Source: a virus. From it: DNA of 24,882 bases. Of the stretch, positions 6,272 through 12,569 are shown piece by piece. Both the position numbers and the translations under genes were made by a program. Each line of letters opens with the position of its first letter. Within the stretch, counting starts at the first letter, position 1. The notes beneath the pieces were generated by a model. The model was not told the DNA's origin, made no database searches, and saw only the letters and a program-made list of their open reading frames with translations. Where the stretch lies: the IMG/VR virus record IMGVR_UViG_3300046009_000036, positions 1 through 24,882 of that record; one strand, written 5' to 3'.

Positions 6272-6558
6272 TGATGGCCTCGCGCGGCATGGGTGCAATT
6301 AACCCTTCTAAGATGCCCGGCGGGAAGAAGAAAGCCCGTCGGGATAACACCGATTTCACGCAGTACAAAGAAGGTGGGAAGGTTAAGTCCAAGGTCAACG
6401 AGGCGGGCAATTACACCAAGCCGGGTATGAGGAAGTCGATGTTTGAGAGCATCAAGGCGTCTGCGGTACAAGGCACTGGTGCAGGAAAATGGAGCGCGAG
6501 AAAAGCACAGCTACTCGCAAAGCGGTACAAGGAAAAGGGTGGAGGCTATCGTGGCTAG
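6271..6558 (+). CDS. Small basic protein of unknown function (SKVNEAGNYTKPGMRK type)
   Basis: A 95-residue, very basic protein. ATG 6271 or 6274 overlaps or follows the upstream TAA. Features in order are a short N-terminal MASRGMGAINPSKMPGGKKK segment, a KEGGKVKSK linker, then VNEAGNYTKPGMRKSMFESI and GAGKWSARKAQLLAKRYKEK with a Gly-rich end (GGGYRG). The second half looks folded and helical, and I recognise it as a recurrent protein of uncultured aquatic phages with no assigned role. Its own GGAGG-bearing codons (6541-6545) form the ribosome-binding site for the GTG start at 6551, which overlaps this gene by eight bases. DNA binding is possible from charge, but not shown. Confidence 0.77.
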   Translation: MMASRGMGAINPSKMPGGKKKARRDNTDFTQYKEGGKVKSKVNEAGNYTKPGMRKSMFESIKASAVQGTGAGKWSARKAQLLAKRYKEKGGGYRG

Positions 6559-7003
6559 TAATAAAGAAAATCTTGCGCGGGAAAGAAACCCATCCGACAA
6601 ATACGGCAGTATCCGTGAGTTTGGTACTGAAGAACGTATTAAACGCAAAAAAGGCGAAGCTATTAAAGATATGGCTTACGGCGCGGCGCTTTCCCCGTTA
6701 ACAATTACAGCGGAAACTTTGGCTGGCGAAATACCTAAAGAAAAGCCAACCCCGATGGGAGGTGCGGCAGATTATCTACGCACGAGAGGTCGCGCAGCAG
6801 CCAAGGCGCTTAAGGATACGAAAGAATTTATAGGCGACGCAGCTTCAAAATATAAAGCTACCAAAGAACAAGAAGAAGATTTGGACAGGGAGCTTAAAAG
6901 CCAGATGAAGCGCGAAACTCGCGGTATGAAAAAAGGCGGCAAAGTTAAGTCTGCCTCGGCTCGTGCAGACGGCATTGCAATTCGCGGAAAAACGAGGGCA
7001 TAA
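6551..7003 (+). CDS. Charged helical protein with diverged C-terminal tag (GTG start)
   Basis: A 150-residue protein. The frame stays open upstream to 6443, but I chose GTG 6551 because a strong GGAGG (6541-6545) lies five bases before it, and earlier starts would lie deep inside the previous gene. The body is charged and helical (NLARERNPSDKYGSIREFG, KYKATKEQEEDLDRELKSQM). A mildly hydrophobic stretch (MAYGAALSPLTITAETLAG) sits near the middle of the first half. The end is KKGGKVKSASARADGIAIRG followed by KTRA. This is the fifth tag copy, with lead-in GGKVKSASAR, but without the RIC end. It therefore lacks the terminal cysteine of its relatives. Function unknown. Confidence 0.72.
   Translation: MASNKENLARERNPSDKYGSIREFGTEERIKRKKGEAIKDMAYGAALSPLTITAETLAGEIPKEKPTPMGGAADYLRTRGRAAAKALKDTKEFIGDAASKYKATKEQEEDLDRELKSQMKRETRGMKKGGKVKSASARADGIAIRGKTRA
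6965..7000 (+). repeat. Diverged C-terminal copy of the tag, lacking RIC
   Basis: Codes ADGIAIRGKTRA before TAA. It matches the tag for its first ten residues except Q-to-I and ends without Gly-Arg-Ile-Cys. The bases GAGGG inside it (6994-6998) precede the GTG start at 7004 by five bases. Confidence 0.8.
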
Positions 7004-7237
7004 GTGAAAGCCCCGCAACAGTCGCTTAAAAGCTGGGGAGACCAGAAATGGCGGACTAAGTCCGGTAAACCCTCAAGTAAAACCGGTGAGCGGTATTTGC
7101 CGGAGAAGGCGATTAAAGCTTTGAGTCCGGCGGAGTATGCGGCAACGACCAAGGCAAAGCGGGCAGGCAAGAAGGCAGGAAAGCAGTTCGTAGCACAACC
7201 CAAGAGTATTGCGAAGAAAACAGCGGGGTTTAGGTAA
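7004..7237 (+). CDS. DUF5872-like small basic protein (GTG start)
   Basis: A 77-residue basic protein that resembles what I recall of DUF5872: SLKSWGDQKWRTKSGKPSS, then TGERYLPEKAIKALSPAEYA, ATTKAKRAGKKAGKQFVAQP and a KSIAKKTAGFR end. The family occurs in bacteria, large viruses and phages without a proven function. The small folded core (Trp, Arg and Tyr-Leu-Pro motifs) with a basic tail suggests nucleic-acid contact, which is inference. GTG 7004 directly follows the upstream TAA and has GAGGG (6994-6998) five bases upstream. It closes the basic-protein block. Its stop overlaps the adaptor-like gene by one base (TAATG), so it may be translationally coupled to neck genes. Confidence 0.82.
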   Translation: MKAPQQSLKSWGDQKWRTKSGKPSSKTGERYLPEKAIKALSPAEYAATTKAKRAGKKAGKQFVAQPKSIAKKTAGFR

Positions 7238-7977
7238 TGGCCTTTACAACCAACACAACTAGCTTTAACCCAGACCTCAACGAGATATTCGAAGAGGCGT
7301 TTGAGCGTTGTGGCTTGGAGTTGCGTACGGGCTATGATTTTCGTACAGCACGGCGTAGTCTGAACTTCCTGATTGGCGAGTGGGCTAACCGGGGTATTAA
7401 CCTGTGGACTATTGAGCAGGGCTCGATCAACTTAGCGCAGGGAGTAACTACCTATGATCTACCTAGTGATACCGTTGATCTGGTTGAACATGTTATTCGC
7501 ACTGATTCCGGACAGGGTCCTAACCAGACGGATTTGAACATCACCCGTATTTCGGTTTCGACCTACTCGACCATCCCTAACAAGCTGGCGCAAGGGCGTC
7601 CGATTCAGGTCTGGATTAACCGCCAGTCGGGGCAGCAAGTCGGGTCGAACGTAGCTGTACCGAAATACCCACAGATTAATGTCTGGCCTGCGCCGGATCA
7701 GGGCACAACTTTACAGCCGTACTACGTGTTTTATTACTGGCGATTAAAGCGTATTTACGATGCCGGTACCGGCACGAACGTGATTGATATACCGTTCCGC
7801 TTTCAGAATTGCTTGGTAGCAGGGCTGGCTTATATGATCGCAGTAAAGAAAGCAGAAGTTGACCCGATGCGGATTCAAGCGTTGAAGTTGATGTATGACG
7901 AAGCTTGGGACTTGGCGGCAGGTGAAGACCGCGAGAAGGCTGCTGACCGGCTTGTGCCGAGAGAGATGTTTTTCTAA
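7237..7977 (+). CDS. Head-tail adaptor-like (tail accessory) protein
   Basis: A 246-residue soluble protein. The N-terminal helical region has DLNEIFEEAFERCGLELRTG, RTARRSLNFLIGEW and ANRGINLWT. A beta segment (INLAQGVTTYDLPSDTVDLV) follows, and the C-terminus is helical (CLVAGLAYMIAVKKAEVDPM). The pattern of a short N-terminal helix, Gly, A-x3-LN-x3-EW-x2-G-I and then a beta insert resembles P22 gp4-like tail accessory factors and similar adaptors. These bind under the portal to join the tail. No sheath or tape-measure gene is seen nearby, which supports a short tail. Similarity is judged by eye, so the exact family is uncertain. A neck structural role is likely. Confidence 0.7.
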   Translation: MAFTTNTTSFNPDLNEIFEEAFERCGLELRTGYDFRTARRSLNFLIGEWANRGINLWTIEQGSINLAQGVTTYDLPSDTVDLVEHVIRTDSGQGPNQTDLNITRISVSTYSTIPNKLAQGRPIQVWINRQSGQQVGSNVAVPKYPQINVWPAPDQGTTLQPYYVFYYWRLKRIYDAGTGTNVIDIPFRFQNCLVAGLAYMIAVKKAEVDPMRIQALKLMYDEAWDLAAGEDREKAADRLVPREMFF

Positions 7978-8384
7978 TGGGCAATAGGTTTGCTAGTGGT
8001 AAGAACTCGATTGCAGAATGTGACCGCTGCGGGTTTCGCTACAAGCTAAAAGAGTTAAAAAAGCTGACGATCAAGACCAAGCAGGTTACGATTAAGGTAT
8101 GCCCTACGTGTTGGGAACCGGATCAGCCACAGTTGCAGTTAGGCATGTATCCGGTGCAAGACCCACAAGCAGTTCGGGAACCGCGTCCTGATAACAGCTA
8201 TAGGCAGTCTGGCTACACAGGGTTGCAGTTGACGTTGAATACAGACTTTGGTGATCCGTCAGGTGGTAGTCGGATATTCCAGTGGGGCTGGTACCCGGTA
8301 GGTGGTTCAAGATCGGATGATGTAGGGTTGACACCAAATGCTTTAACGTCGCCCGCACAGATAGGTAGTGTAACAATCTCGTAG
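7977..8384 (+). CDS. Zinc-ribbon phage protein
   Basis: A 135-residue protein that starts inside the upstream stop (TAATG). A clear four-cysteine zinc ribbon occupies about residues 13-47: Cys15-x2-Cys18 (AECDRCGFRYKLKEL) and Cys42-x2-Cys45 (VCPTCWEP). Conserved-looking QPQLQLGMYPVQDPQAVREP and PRPDNSYRQ segments follow. The C-terminal half is polar and Gly/Ser-rich, probably beta or disordered. Zinc ribbons of this size can bind nucleic acid or act as structural knuckles. In the neck region either is possible. I know the family as recurrent in uncultured aquatic phages between adaptor genes, without known function. Confidence 0.78.
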   Translation: MGNRFASGKNSIAECDRCGFRYKLKELKKLTIKTKQVTIKVCPTCWEPDQPQLQLGMYPVQDPQAVREPRPDNSYRQSGYTGLQLTLNTDFGDPSGGSRIFQWGWYPVGGSRSDDVGLTPNALTSPAQIGSVTIS

Positions 8385-8392
8385 GAGTGACT

Positions 8393-8563
8393 ATGGACAG
8401 CATGAAGAAAGTAGCTAAGGCGGAAGCCAGCAAAGCAGTCACAAAGCATGTGAAATCTATGCACAAGATGGCTAAAGGCGGCGTGACCGGCGAGGCTATG
8501 AAGAAGTATGGACGTAACATGGCGCGTGCTATGAACCAGCGCGGTACTTCTAGGAGCCGATAA
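8393..8563 (+). CDS. 56-residue basic protein (GRNMARA type)
   Basis: A 56-residue gene reading MDSMKKVAKAEASKAVTKHV at the start, then KMAKGGVTGEAMKKYGRNMA and RAMNQRGTSRSR to the end. AGGAG (8383-8387) lies five bases before ATG 8393, and the upstream TAG is within that site. Its TAA (8561-8563) overlaps the next ATG by one base. Excellent translation signals, precise fit in the only gap between two genes, and the phage-typical KGGVTG...GRNMARA pattern make it a real gene. It is very basic, probably helical, with no cysteine. It resembles the KGG-rich proteins of the 4-7 kb block without the tag. Function unknown. Confidence 0.8.
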   Translation: MDSMKKVAKAEASKAVTKHVKSMHKMAKGGVTGEAMKKYGRNMARAMNQRGTSRSR

Positions 8564-8754
8564 TGGAAAAGATTAAGTCTTCACCTCCATCAGTGCTTAA
8601 GTCTTACTCAGGCAAAGAGTGCATGAACGAGATGAACATCGCTGGTGGTGTAGTTAGCAAAGGTAACTACAAAGAGCCTAAGACCACTGGTATCAAGATT
8701 CGCGGCACAGGTGCTGCGACTAAAGGTGTAATGGCACGAGGCCCGATGGCATGA
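8563..8754 (+). CDS. 63-residue basic protein (TGIKIRGTGAATKG type)
   Basis: A 63-residue protein starting in the upstream stop (TAATG) and ending in the next start (ATGA). The N-terminal half is polar (SYSGKECMNEMNIAGGVVSK). The C-terminal half is TTGIKIRGTGAATKGVMARG plus PMA, a motif I recognise from many uncultured aquatic phages, with no known role. The IRGTGAATKG part loosely echoes the GIAQRGKTKG core of the tag found at 5-6 kb. I regard that as suggestive only. Tight overlaps on both sides imply coupled translation with the adaptor-like gene that follows. Confidence 0.75.
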   Translation: MEKIKSSPPSVLKSYSGKECMNEMNIAGGVVSKGNYKEPKTTGIKIRGTGAATKGVMARGPMA

Positions 8755-9470
8755 CTTACAATGAACTGTTCCTTGCTGTTAAGGATTACCTACAGAACGA
8801 CTTCCCCACAAATACGTGGACGAACGTCGCGGGTACCGGCGTCTCTACAACAGACGGCACGGAACAGATCGACCTTTTTATTACGCAAGCAGAAGAGCGG
8901 GTTTACAACACTGTTCAGATTCCTGCCCTGCGTAAAAACGTCACCGGTAGCATTCAGCAGGGTAACAAGTACCTGTCCTGCCCGAACGACTTCTTGTCGG
9001 TGTTTTCGATGGCGGTTATCGACGGTGACGGTAACTACGAGTACCTGCTGAACAAAGATGTGAACTTTATCCGTGCGGCGTACCCCCGTGCAACTGACGA
9101 AGGGTTACCCAAGTACTACGCTTTGTTTGGCCCAACAGTTGTGGCTCTTACAGTTACGGATGAGTTGAGCTTTATTCTTGGCCCGACACCGGACGATACT
9201 TATTCTGTTGAGCTGCACTACTACTATTACCCAGAGTCAATCACAGTTGCTGACAACGGGCGTACTTGGCTTGGCGACAACTACTCGCCTGTACTGCTAT
9301 ATGGCACGTTGGTTGAGGCGTATACCTTCTTGAAAGGTGAGCAGGATTTGATCGCGCTGTATGACGGCAAGTATAAAGAAGCCATGAGTCAACTCAATCG
9401 TCTGGGTACAGGTCTTGAGCGTGGTGATGCGTACCGCGACGGTCAGGCAAAGATTAAGGTTAACCCATGA
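8751..9470 (+). CDS. Second adaptor-like neck protein
   Basis: A 239-residue soluble protein with an N-terminal helix (MTYNELFLAVKDYLQNDFP) and then ATGVSTTDGTEQ-like turns. After this come FITQAEERVYNTVQIPALRK, NVTGSIQQGNKYLSCPNDFL, and a beta-rich centre with FILGPTPDDTYSVELHYYYY. The C-terminus is helical (LYGTLVEAYTFLKGEQDLIA, ALYDGKYKEAMSQLNRLG). The helix, F-I-x3-AE-x-R, beta core, helix layout matches the head-to-tail adaptor group of podovirus-like phages (SU10-type adaptor). It starts by ATGA overlap. With the adaptor-like protein at 7237 it may form successive rings below the portal. Assigned by eye, so confidence is moderate. Confidence 0.72.
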   Translation: MTYNELFLAVKDYLQNDFPTNTWTNVAGTGVSTTDGTEQIDLFITQAEERVYNTVQIPALRKNVTGSIQQGNKYLSCPNDFLSVFSMAVIDGDGNYEYLLNKDVNFIRAAYPRATDEGLPKYYALFGPTVVALTVTDELSFILGPTPDDTYSVELHYYYYPESITVADNGRTWLGDNYSPVLLYGTLVEAYTFLKGEQDLIALYDGKYKEAMSQLNRLGTGLERGDAYRDGQAKIKVNP

Positions 9471-9898
9471 TCCAGCAAGGTCTGACAAACAGCTTCAAAC
9501 AAGAGATGCTCCAAGCGGGGCAGAACTTGGCGACCGACACGCTAAAGATGGCGTTGTACACAGCGTTTTCTGATATTGGGTCGCTTACAACTGTGTACAC
9601 AACGACCAACGAAGTGACAGGCACAGGCTACACCGCAGGTGGTGTGGCTATTACCGGCGTGACAATTAACACAGAAACCACAGGCCCGAACGCTGGAACG
9701 GTGTATGTAGATTTTAATGACGTGTCATGGCCCGGTGCTAACTTTGTAGCGCGTGGGGCTTTGATCTATAACGTGACACGTAGCAACGCGTCTGTAGCAG
9801 TACTGGACTTTGGTTCAGATAAAACATTCACAACGGCAACTAACACCGTTACGATGCCCGTTAATACCGCAACAACGGCTTTGATTCGTTTTCCATAG
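9467..9898 (+). CDS. Beta-rich structural protein, paralogue of the gene at 10109
   Basis: A 143-residue protein starting by ATGA overlap. Order of motifs: MIQQGLTNSFKQEMLQAGQN helix, TDTLKMALYTAFSDIG, TNEVTGTGYTAGGVAITGVT, then WPGANFVARGALIYNVTRSN, VLDFGSDKTF and NTATTALIRFP. The gene at 10109 shows the same order (SFLGELM..., DTFKAALYLAS, GEVTSANYSAGGVTVT, FDCVLIYNSTQSDKAV, TTSTALLRL), so the two are old paralogues separated by one small gene. The family is frequent in uncultured aquatic phages between neck and fibre genes. It is probably a virion protein of the tail or baseplate region, with no enzyme motif. Confidence 0.75.
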   Translation: MIQQGLTNSFKQEMLQAGQNLATDTLKMALYTAFSDIGSLTTVYTTTNEVTGTGYTAGGVAITGVTINTETTGPNAGTVYVDFNDVSWPGANFVARGALIYNVTRSNASVAVLDFGSDKTFTTATNTVTMPVNTATTALIRFP

Positions 9899-9906
9899 GA
9901 GGCTGA

Positions 9907-10098
9907 ATGCTTGTTCAAACCACAAAAGGCGAGATGGATGAGTCGCTTCTTGAAAAGAAGACGGGCGTCATCGACAATGACAATGAGACGATCAACTGGG
10001 TGGAGTATTGGTTGGATGACGAACTTGTGCATCGCTCGGTTGATATGGTGTTAAAGAAGTACACAGTTAGCGGCCTACCGGTCGCCGCATCTTTTTAA
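9907..10098 (+). CDS. 63-residue acidic protein between paralogues
   Basis: A 63-residue protein, MLVQTTKGEMDESLLEKKTG then VIDNDNETINWVEYWLDDEL, VHRSVDMVLKKYTVSGLPVA and ASF. GGAGG lies just before ATG 9907 (AGGAGGCTGAATG). It is compact and mixed charge, with a probable beta hairpin around NWVEYWLDDELVHRS. I recognise it as a recurring small protein in uncultured aquatic phages, always near structural genes, but its function is unknown. Its place between two paralogous structural genes suggests it is co-produced with them, perhaps as an assembly partner. That is inference. Confidence 0.75.
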   Translation: MLVQTTKGEMDESLLEKKTGVIDNDNETINWVEYWLDDELVHRSVDMVLKKYTVSGLPVAASF

Positions 10099-10108
10099 GG
10101 AGTTATAA

Positions 10109-10594
10109 ATGGCTAATACCCAATCCATGTGCACATCGTTCCTTGGCGAACTGATGACTGCAACCCACAACTTTGGTACTGCGCCCACCCGTGGCACAAG
10201 TGCTGCTGATACGTTCAAGGCTGCGCTGTATCTGGCAAGTGCTACGATCAATGCTTCGACCACGGCGTATACGTCAACTGGCGAAGTAACCAGCGCAAAC
10301 TATTCAGCGGGTGGCGTAACAGTAACTAACGCTAACCCACCGACTTCGACCAACACTTCGGCAACTGCGGGTACCGGCTACTGGACTCCGTCTGCATCGA
10401 TTGTGTATGGCACATCGGGTAGCCCTGTGACGTTTGCGTCGTTTGACTGCGTTCTGATTTATAACAGCACCCAAAGCGACAAGGCAGTTAGCGTTCACAC
10501 GTTTACTGCACAGACCGTGACATCGGGTACCTTCACTTTGACGATGCCGTCGAACACCACATCGACTGCTCTGCTGCGCCTCGTAACTACCTGA
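10109..10594 (+). CDS. Beta-rich structural protein, paralogue of the gene at 9467
   Basis: A 161-residue protein. ATG 10109 follows AAGGAGTTATAA. The motif order parallels the gene at 9467, with longer Thr/Ser/Ala-rich loops (NANPPTSTNTSATAGTGYW) and a shared end (NTTSTALLRL). A conserved-looking FDCVLIYNSTQSDKAVSVHT segment matches the ARGALIYNVTRSNASVAVLD part of the paralogue. It is beta-rich, with no membrane segment and no catalytic residues. Both paralogues directly precede the repeat protein at 10604, so they may form part of a shared appendage or neck decoration. Function beyond virion structure is unknown. Confidence 0.73.
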   Translation: MANTQSMCTSFLGELMTATHNFGTAPTRGTSAADTFKAALYLASATINASTTAYTSTGEVTSANYSAGGVTVTNANPPTSTNTSATAGTGYWTPSASIVYGTSGSPVTFASFDCVLIYNSTQSDKAVSVHTFTAQTVTSGTFTLTMPSNTTSTALLRLVTT

Positions 10595-10603
10595 TGAGAT
10601 TCC

Positions 10604-11617
10604 ATGTACGGAAACTACCCCTATTCTGGTGCGCCGTATAGTTCGACGGGGGATGTCCCCAATACAAACGTCGCGCTTACGGGGGTTTCCGCTACAGGAA
10701 ATGTTGGTACCGTTATTCCACGGTACGACGCGTTTCAGGCAATTACAGGTGTTGTAGCGTCAGGTGCGCTTGGCACTGTTGTGCCATTAGCAGAAAGCAC
10801 GGCAGCACTCTCCGGTGTTCAAGCGGCAGGTAATGTCGGCACCGTTGTCGCTGTTCCGGGCGAAGTCAAAGCATTGACAGGTGTCTTTGCGGATGGTCAG
10901 CTTGGCACCATGATCGCTTCGGCGGGGCCTGTTATTGCGTTGACGGGTGTCTCGGCAAATGGTCAGGTAGGCTCTGTTGTTGGTACGCCCTCAATATTCG
11001 TGGCGTTGTCCGGTGTTAATGCAAACGGCTTTGCGGGTAATGTTGGCGTTGATATTTCAGTCGCCTTAACGGGTGTTTCTGCTTCGGGAGAAGTAGGTTT
11101 CTTCATGTTCAGCACCGGTGCGGCGTTGACTGGTGTTTCGGCATCGGGTCAAGTAGGAACAGTAGCAACTGAATCTACGCACAACGTCGCGCTAACCGGC
11201 GTAGACGCTATTGCAGAAGACGGTGGCCCATCTACAGCGATTTCTGCCTTCCTCAACCATGTCCAAGCGCAAGGGTTCGTTGGCACTGTATCGCCAGTGC
11301 CGGGCATATTCCAAGCGTTGACGGGCGTTTCCGCATCTGGTCAGATCACTAGTCCGGGGCCGGACATTTCGTTGCCGTTGACTGGTGTGTCTGCGTCTGG
11401 CGCGGTAGGAACTGTAAGCCCGGAATCAATTAGTAATGTAGCCTTAACCAGCGCAACGGCAAATGGTATTACGGGCAACGTAACACCGGTGGTTGGTAAG
11501 ATCGTACAGCTTTCTGGCGTATCTGCGTCGGGCGTAGAGGGTGATGTTTACAACGCGTCGTGGACAGAAATTGACACCGACGAAGATGCACAGTGGGTGC
11601 TAATTAACACGGTATAG
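10604..11617 (+). CDS. Tandem-repeat (LTGVSASGxVGTV) structural protein
   Basis: A 337-residue protein made almost wholly of about 14 tandem repeats of 20-22 residues (about 23-318). The consensus is xALTGVSASGxVGTVxxxx with variable spacers. Some units are eroded (for example the ninth, LTGVDAIAEDGG, and the tenth, FLNHVQAQGFVGTV). A short Tyr-rich head (MYGNYPYSGAPYSSTGD) precedes the repeats, and an acidic tail (TEIDTDEDAQWVLINTV) follows. Regular Val/Leu and Gly spacing suggests a solenoid or stacked beta structure. It could be a rod-like virion appendage or a surface array. No known catalytic motif is present. It lies between neck and fibre genes. The function is not known to me. Confidence 0.75.
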   Translation: MYGNYPYSGAPYSSTGDVPNTNVALTGVSATGNVGTVIPRYDAFQAITGVVASGALGTVVPLAESTAALSGVQAAGNVGTVVAVPGEVKALTGVFADGQLGTMIASAGPVIALTGVSANGQVGSVVGTPSIFVALSGVNANGFAGNVGVDISVALTGVSASGEVGFFMFSTGAALTGVSASGQVGTVATESTHNVALTGVDAIAEDGGPSTAISAFLNHVQAQGFVGTVSPVPGIFQALTGVSASGQITSPGPDISLPLTGVSASGAVGTVSPESISNVALTSATANGITGNVTPVVGKIVQLSGVSASGVEGDVYNASWTEIDTDEDAQWVLINTV

Positions 11618-11624
11618 GTGAGAT

Positions 11625-12092
11625 ATGCCCCTTATTCAAGCAGATAGAGTCAAAGAGACTTCAACAAGTTCAAGTACTGGCCCGATTACGCTGCTGGGTG
11701 CTGCGTCTGGGTTTCAGACATTTAGCGCGGGGATTGGTAACGGCAATACGTGTTACTACACAATTGCATTGCCGGGCAGTTCTGAATGGGAAGTGGGCAT
11801 CGGTACGTACACCTCGTCAGGCAATACGTTGTCTAGGGACACGGTTTTATCGTCTAGCAACTCCGGATCGCTCGTTAGTTTCTCTGCGGGTACTAAAGAT
11901 GTGTTTGTGACATACCCGGCAGCGCGGTCAGCGTTGGGTGCAGCGAATCAGTCGATGGTCACTAACAACACGACAATAAACACCAGCTACACGTTGCCAT
12001 CAGGTCAGAATGCTATGTCAGTGGGGCCGATTACGATTGCATCTGGTCATGCAGTTACGGTGTCTTCCGGTCAACGCTGGGTTGTAATTTAA
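11625..12092 (+). CDS. Tail fibre-associated protein (MPLIQADRVKETS type)
   Basis: A 155-residue protein with an N-terminal domain (PLIQADRVKETSTSSSTGPI, FSAGIGNGNTCYYTIALPGS, EWEVGIGTYTSSGNTLSRDT, VFVTYPAARS). A C-terminal part follows with NNTTINTSYTLPSGQNAMSV, GPITIASGHAVTVSSGQRWV and VI. Both parts are familiar from fibre and fibre-base proteins of many aquatic phages. The GxITIASGxxVTVSSGxRWVV end is a common short beta cap on phage fibre proteins. It is soluble and beta-rich. It opens the host-recognition region and probably links fibres to the tail or forms a short fibre stem. Position and motifs agree. No enzymatic role is visible. Confidence 0.78.
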   Translation: MPLIQADRVKETSTSSSTGPITLLGAASGFQTFSAGIGNGNTCYYTIALPGSSEWEVGIGTYTSSGNTLSRDTVLSSSNSGSLVSFSAGTKDVFVTYPAARSALGAANQSMVTNNTTINTSYTLPSGQNAMSVGPITIASGHAVTVSSGQRWVVI

Positions 12093-12101
12093 GGAGCGGC
12101 G

Positions 12102-12569
12102 ATGAGTACGATTTCAGCAGGCACCACAACTGGCACCTCGCTTGTTAATACAGGCGATACGACCGGCAATTTGGTGTTTCAGGTCAATGGTACGACCACC
12201 GCAGTTACGCTGGATACCGCTAAGTCGATGAACTTGTCGGGCAGTTATACCGAAGGTGTGGTTGCGATTGGTACGGTGACAACGTCGAATACACTGAGTC
12301 TAGCCAACGGCACGTTCCAAACCGCGACGCTAACGGCTTCAACTGCATGTACGTTTACGATGCCGACAGCCACCGCAGGCAAGTCGTTCATTTTGTTATT
12401 GAGACAAGCAGCTTCAACTGGCAATGGCACAGCGACGTTCACGGGCGTTAAGTGGGGTACATCAGGAGCGCCGACAATTACCGCAACCGCAGGCAGGATG
12501 GACATTTTGTCTTTTGTGTCTGACGGCACAAACTGGTACGGCGCAATTCAACAAGGATACACACCGTAA
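12102..12569 (+). CDS. Short fibre protein of module 1
   Basis: A 155-residue beta-rich protein. The N-terminus is MSTISAGTTTGTSLVNTGDT, followed by LVFQVNGTTTAVTLDTAKSM. The C-terminal domain has CTFTMPTATAGKSFILLLRQ, GTATFTGVKWGTSGAPTITA and FVSDGTNWYGAIQQGYTP. The N-terminal part is typical of phage fibre proteins that trimerise. The C-terminal part is a beta domain seen at fibre ends (KSFILLLRQ, W-G, FVSDGTNWYG). It overlaps the following glycine-rich adhesin by one base (TAATG), so the two are likely made together. By analogy with T-even phages, where an adhesin caps a fibre tip, this may be the stem that carries the adhesin at 12569. That is inference. Confidence 0.75.
   Translation: MSTISAGTTTGTSLVNTGDTTGNLVFQVNGTTTAVTLDTAKSMNLSGSYTEGVVAIGTVTTSNTLSLANGTFQTATLTASTACTFTMPTATAGKSFILLLRQAASTGNGTATFTGVKWGTSGAPTITATAGRMDILSFVSDGTNWYGAIQQGYTP

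Noticed and set aside
6443-6550. Upstream extension of the charged protein at 6551
   Set aside because: It would overlap the previous gene by more than 100 bases, and the sequence there has the codon pattern of the other frame. GTG 6551 has GGAGG five bases before it.
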